A stretch of 64,000 nucleotides of DNA, from assembly GCF_963576545.1 (NCBI RefSeq), contig NC_083658.1, forward strand, positions 8,830,928 to 8,894,927. Direction: 5' to 3'. Below are positions 60,881-64,000 of the stretch, one piece after another; positions within the stretch are counted from its first letter, which is position 1, and every line of letters begins with the position of its first letter. Source of the stretch: Limanda limanda (taxonomy: Eukaryota > Chordata > Actinopteri > Pleuronectiformes > Pleuronectidae). Position numbers and translations under genes: made by a program. Below the pieces are notes generated by a model, which saw nothing but the letters and a program-made list of their open reading frames with translations, did no database searches and was not told where the DNA came from.

Positions 60881-63800
60881 CTGCAGACACAAACAGAAAG
60901 AGACACAGTGAGACACAGGGAGCGTCCTCAACAAACCCTGATAGTAAAGAAGTTGAGTCGACACTAAAAGCTACACTATTATTGTATCTGAAAAAGAAAT
61001 GTGAGTCTTTATTAAACAGACAGATAGATAGACGTTTTCAAGTGGAATTAATTGGTCTGGTAAATGGTTCTGTAAGCACTCACTGAAAATGTTACTTCTG
61101 TCTGTAATCCAACGGGGATTCCAAGTAACACTGTGACCCAGCTTTGGTAAAAAACACAAAAGGAGCCGAGCACAGCGATGTGAAAACCGTAATGCTATTG
61201 TCTGATTCAGAAATGCCCGGATAAATCCACATAAACAATGCCAGCGGAGAAAATGGGCTTCGACACATCAAACACAGCCGCACTGTCGGTGGAGAACAAC
61301 ACTTTTCTTCTTTGTCAACACTTGATTCAGTCCCCGTCAGAAGCTTGAGCTCCAGCCGATGCTCATATTTTCTTGGCCAATATCTGCCGTGTCAGAATTT
61401 GGGTTTTTTTTAAGCGTCAGCGCTTGGATTTTAAGTTTCGGGGTTTGGAAGGACCTGCGAATACAAACTGAGAAAGCTCTCTTTTATCATATTTCATTAT
61501 GATGAGAAATAGATTTATATAAAAGAATGTTATATAACATATCAATCAATCATTTTATATTTATAATATTGAGTCTTTCAACTGAACCTTGCCACTTCAA
61601 GTTTTTGCATCAGCATTTTAGAGTCTGCAGAGTTGCAATCAAAACATTTCAGCCTATTTTTACACCATCAAATAACTAATTCAAATGAAACTCCCATGAA
61701 AAATTTACATCAGTGTGAGAAGAACCTAAACTGACAGAAACCTTTGAGTCAAAATGATTCAACCTGTACTTTGACTTATTAGTTGGGCCCATGTCCCATC
61801 ACATAACATAAAGGCAGAATGTGTGACCTATACTGCAGCAGGCCACCAGGTGGCGATCAAGATGATTTGACTTTTCTTTTGGGAAGCTGTCATGTCATCC
61901 ATCTTTATATACTGTCTATGGCATAAGTCACAAATAGGCGAGAGTTATTTTACTTTAAATAAGAAAAGAACATTTATTTGATTGCAATTTACTATTTTGT
62001 AACCTCTAGTTCAATGTGAGAATTTATAGTAAACATGGTTGAAATACTAGTGAATTGTGTTAAATTAGTACAACAGTGCAGCCTGTTCTAAATCGTCTAT
62101 GAGCATCAATGAAGATGAGCAGCAGAGGTGTTGATGACTCTATCCTCCGTGGACGCTGAGAGCTGTCAGGCACACGCAGCCTGTCGCTGCCACCCGACCA
62201 GCTGAGGGCTGTCATCTTGTCATCCAGTTGAAAGGAGAGCAGAGCGAGTCTGGGCCCCGGCCTTTTCTCCGTCTGCCTCGGCACTGACTCGCGAAATGAC
62301 AGCTTCATAGAGCGAGCGTGTTTATCAGGCGTCTCGGTCCATTTCTCCGTGCTGCGCTCCTGCTCCCGCTGCGGCTGCTCTGCCGCGGCCTCGTCCGGTC
62401 GCTCGGCGTGATCGAGCGTGTGCGGGACATTGGGTCCGCTGGGTAGGTGAGAGCAATGACACATTGGGAAAAAACTAAAACAAAAACCAGGTGACGATCA
62501 AATAAGTCCACCGCCTGAACACACAACGCTGAGGCTGAACACACAGACTCACAAAAACAACTGTCTGGTCCAAGTCTCACAGTGAGCTGCATTTCTAATG
62601 GAGTGGGGGGGAACTAGAGAAAATCCTCCTGAAAGATGGTGGGATTTTATGTCACCATATGATGAATACATGCATGGAAAATCCCTTGTGATGATGAAAT
62701 AGATGATAAGGGTTAATGTTACGTGTTTGCTTCATCTCAGGCTACATAATCACACACTCTCCTACACTATTATTATGATTATGTAAACACATCCCTCGCC
62801 ACTATGTGCATCACTTGTCTATTTTATAAGTATATAATTTACCAATTATACTCGTATTCCATGTGTACTCTAATACATCTGTGCAAGTGAAATTATACTG
62901 TGCAATATAATGCATCCTGTGCCACTGTAATTATCTCTCTGTATTGAAAGGTGGATATATGAACAGCTCATTTTGTTCATAGTTTAAAAATGTAATGAAC
63001 AAAAAGAAACAGAGGAGCTCGTCGGCATGTGATTTTAATTTGGGCAGAATCTATTTATCGAGAATTGAAGCCCATTTTTACAGATTTTTGCACTGACTGA
63101 CATCAAATATGTGTGATTGTAACCAGCAGCTGCACGGGGATAATATCCAAGCGCCATTTGTTTTCTTCTGATTAAAAGGAAAAAAGTGGATGAAAGGCAG
63201 GAGAGGTCACTTTGTGGGAAGACGCAGCTCAGTCGCTTTCTGTTTCAAAACTGTAAACTGACATAATTGGTTGTACGCAAGTTAATGAATTCAATTTGCG
63301 AGCGGTGTCGCCTGGAGGACATTTATTCCACGTGGAGCTGAAAACAACTTGGCGAAAAAGATGAAAATTAAATAAGATATGTGGCTTAAAGGCTCATTAA
63401 AATCCATCAACGGCTTGGAGAAAGAAAGAAAAAGGCCGCTAAGAAGAAAATAAGACATTTTACATACTTGGAATAATGAATAGGCGATTCTCATCAAAAC
63501 ATCATCATCACAGATACCTAATGAACCTCAACACTGAGGAGTCGTCTTTCTTTAAAGATAAATTACCAGATTCCACATTGTCGGTTTATTTAGTTATTGT
63601 CTTGTATGGGAAAATGAATAAATACTTTTTGTCATAAAAATCAACACGCGACGGGAAACACAGGCCTGAGTGAGACACACACATCGGCCCCGGCAATAAT
63701 CAAACACCGTGAGTCCTTTCCAATAGCACTGACTCAGCGAATGAGAGCAGCCTGACGCTATGACCATTGATTTCCATGCCGATAGATCCCTGCTCTCCTC

Positions 63801-64000
63801 CTAGGCAATGCACTCCCACACCGGTGAACTTTGCTGAAACAGCCCTGTTAATGAGACACGCTGTCAAGCAGGGAGACTTCAAAAGAGCAAATCAGCAACA
63901 GTGTTTAAGCTCTTCAAAAAAAGAAGAATCTGGCGGTGCCTTTATGAATTCTTCATGTTTTAGTCGTACCCCTTTGAAACTTCAGAGGCAGGGTGGAGAT
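60881..64000 (-). other. ncam2: ncam2 intron upstream of Ig3, runs off window
   Basis: At least 3.1 kb. No Ig2 exon was found before the window end. Contains the minus-oriented repeat at 61775-61925 and a GC-rich open stretch at 62060-62464 with no family resemblance. Confidence 0.7.
61775..61925 (-). repeat. Fish short interspersed repeat, minus orientation
   Basis: Reverse complement matches 14050-14200 in order: AAAGATGGATGA, AGCTTCCC, CATCTTGATC, CCTGGTGGCC, GGGACATGGGCCC. Confidence 0.75.

Overview
The window is vertebrate DNA, most likely from a ray-finned (teleost, probably percomorph) fish. It has AT-rich introns, many long CA microsatellites, fish-type interspersed repeats and hAT elements with intact target-site duplications. 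It holds one recognisable gene, on the minus strand: the 3' two thirds of the neural cell adhesion molecule 2 gene (ncam2, also called OCAM). There is no second protein-coding gene, tRNA, rRNA or CRISPR array that I can support.

Reading the minus strand from high to low coordinates, twelve coding exons can be placed to the base with GT/AG splice sites and a consistent reading frame. They are Ig3 (60880-60763 and 55164-54995), Ig4 (49038-48893 and 41688-41538), Ig5 (39571-39384 and 38010-37914), fibronectin III-1 (36899-36726 and 34314-34195), fibronectin III-2 (33350-33229 and 30929-30755), the transmembrane/juxtamembrane exon (17009-16805) and the last coding exon with the stop (6563-6449). 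A probable 2.7 kb 3' UTR runs down to a poly(A) signal at 3715-3720. Signal peptide, Ig1 and Ig2 lie beyond position 64000. Each extracellular domain is an exon pair of total length divisible by three, entered and left in phase 1, so the ectodomain is built from exchangeable cassettes. The placed exons give 1781 coding bases, 592 residues plus stop, if the transmembrane exon joins directly to the last exon. The cytoplasmic exon of about 40 codons that normally lies between them was not found.

Region by region: 1-3700 is downstream intergenic sequence; 3700-6448 the 3' UTR; 6564-16804 a 10.2 kb intron with a SINE-like copy, a 925-bp hAT element carrying a decayed MADF-like coding remnant and another fish repeat; 17010-30754 the largest intron, 13.7 kb; 30755-41688 the dense exon cluster for Ig4-Ig5-FN3, including a 315-bp near-identical direct repeat that brackets two exons; 41689-48892 an intron with a long TCC tract and a second 895-bp hAT element with a BED-finger remnant; 48893-64000 the Ig3/Ig4 exons separated by large introns.

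No exotic new system is apparent. The best leads are in splicing and genome structure: UG-repeat tracts a few bases downstream of both Ig4 5' splice sites, a 26-base C tract beside the Ig5 donor, tandem in-frame 3' splice sites, the missing but phase-neutral cytoplasmic exon, and the direct repeats that could delete two exons by recombination.
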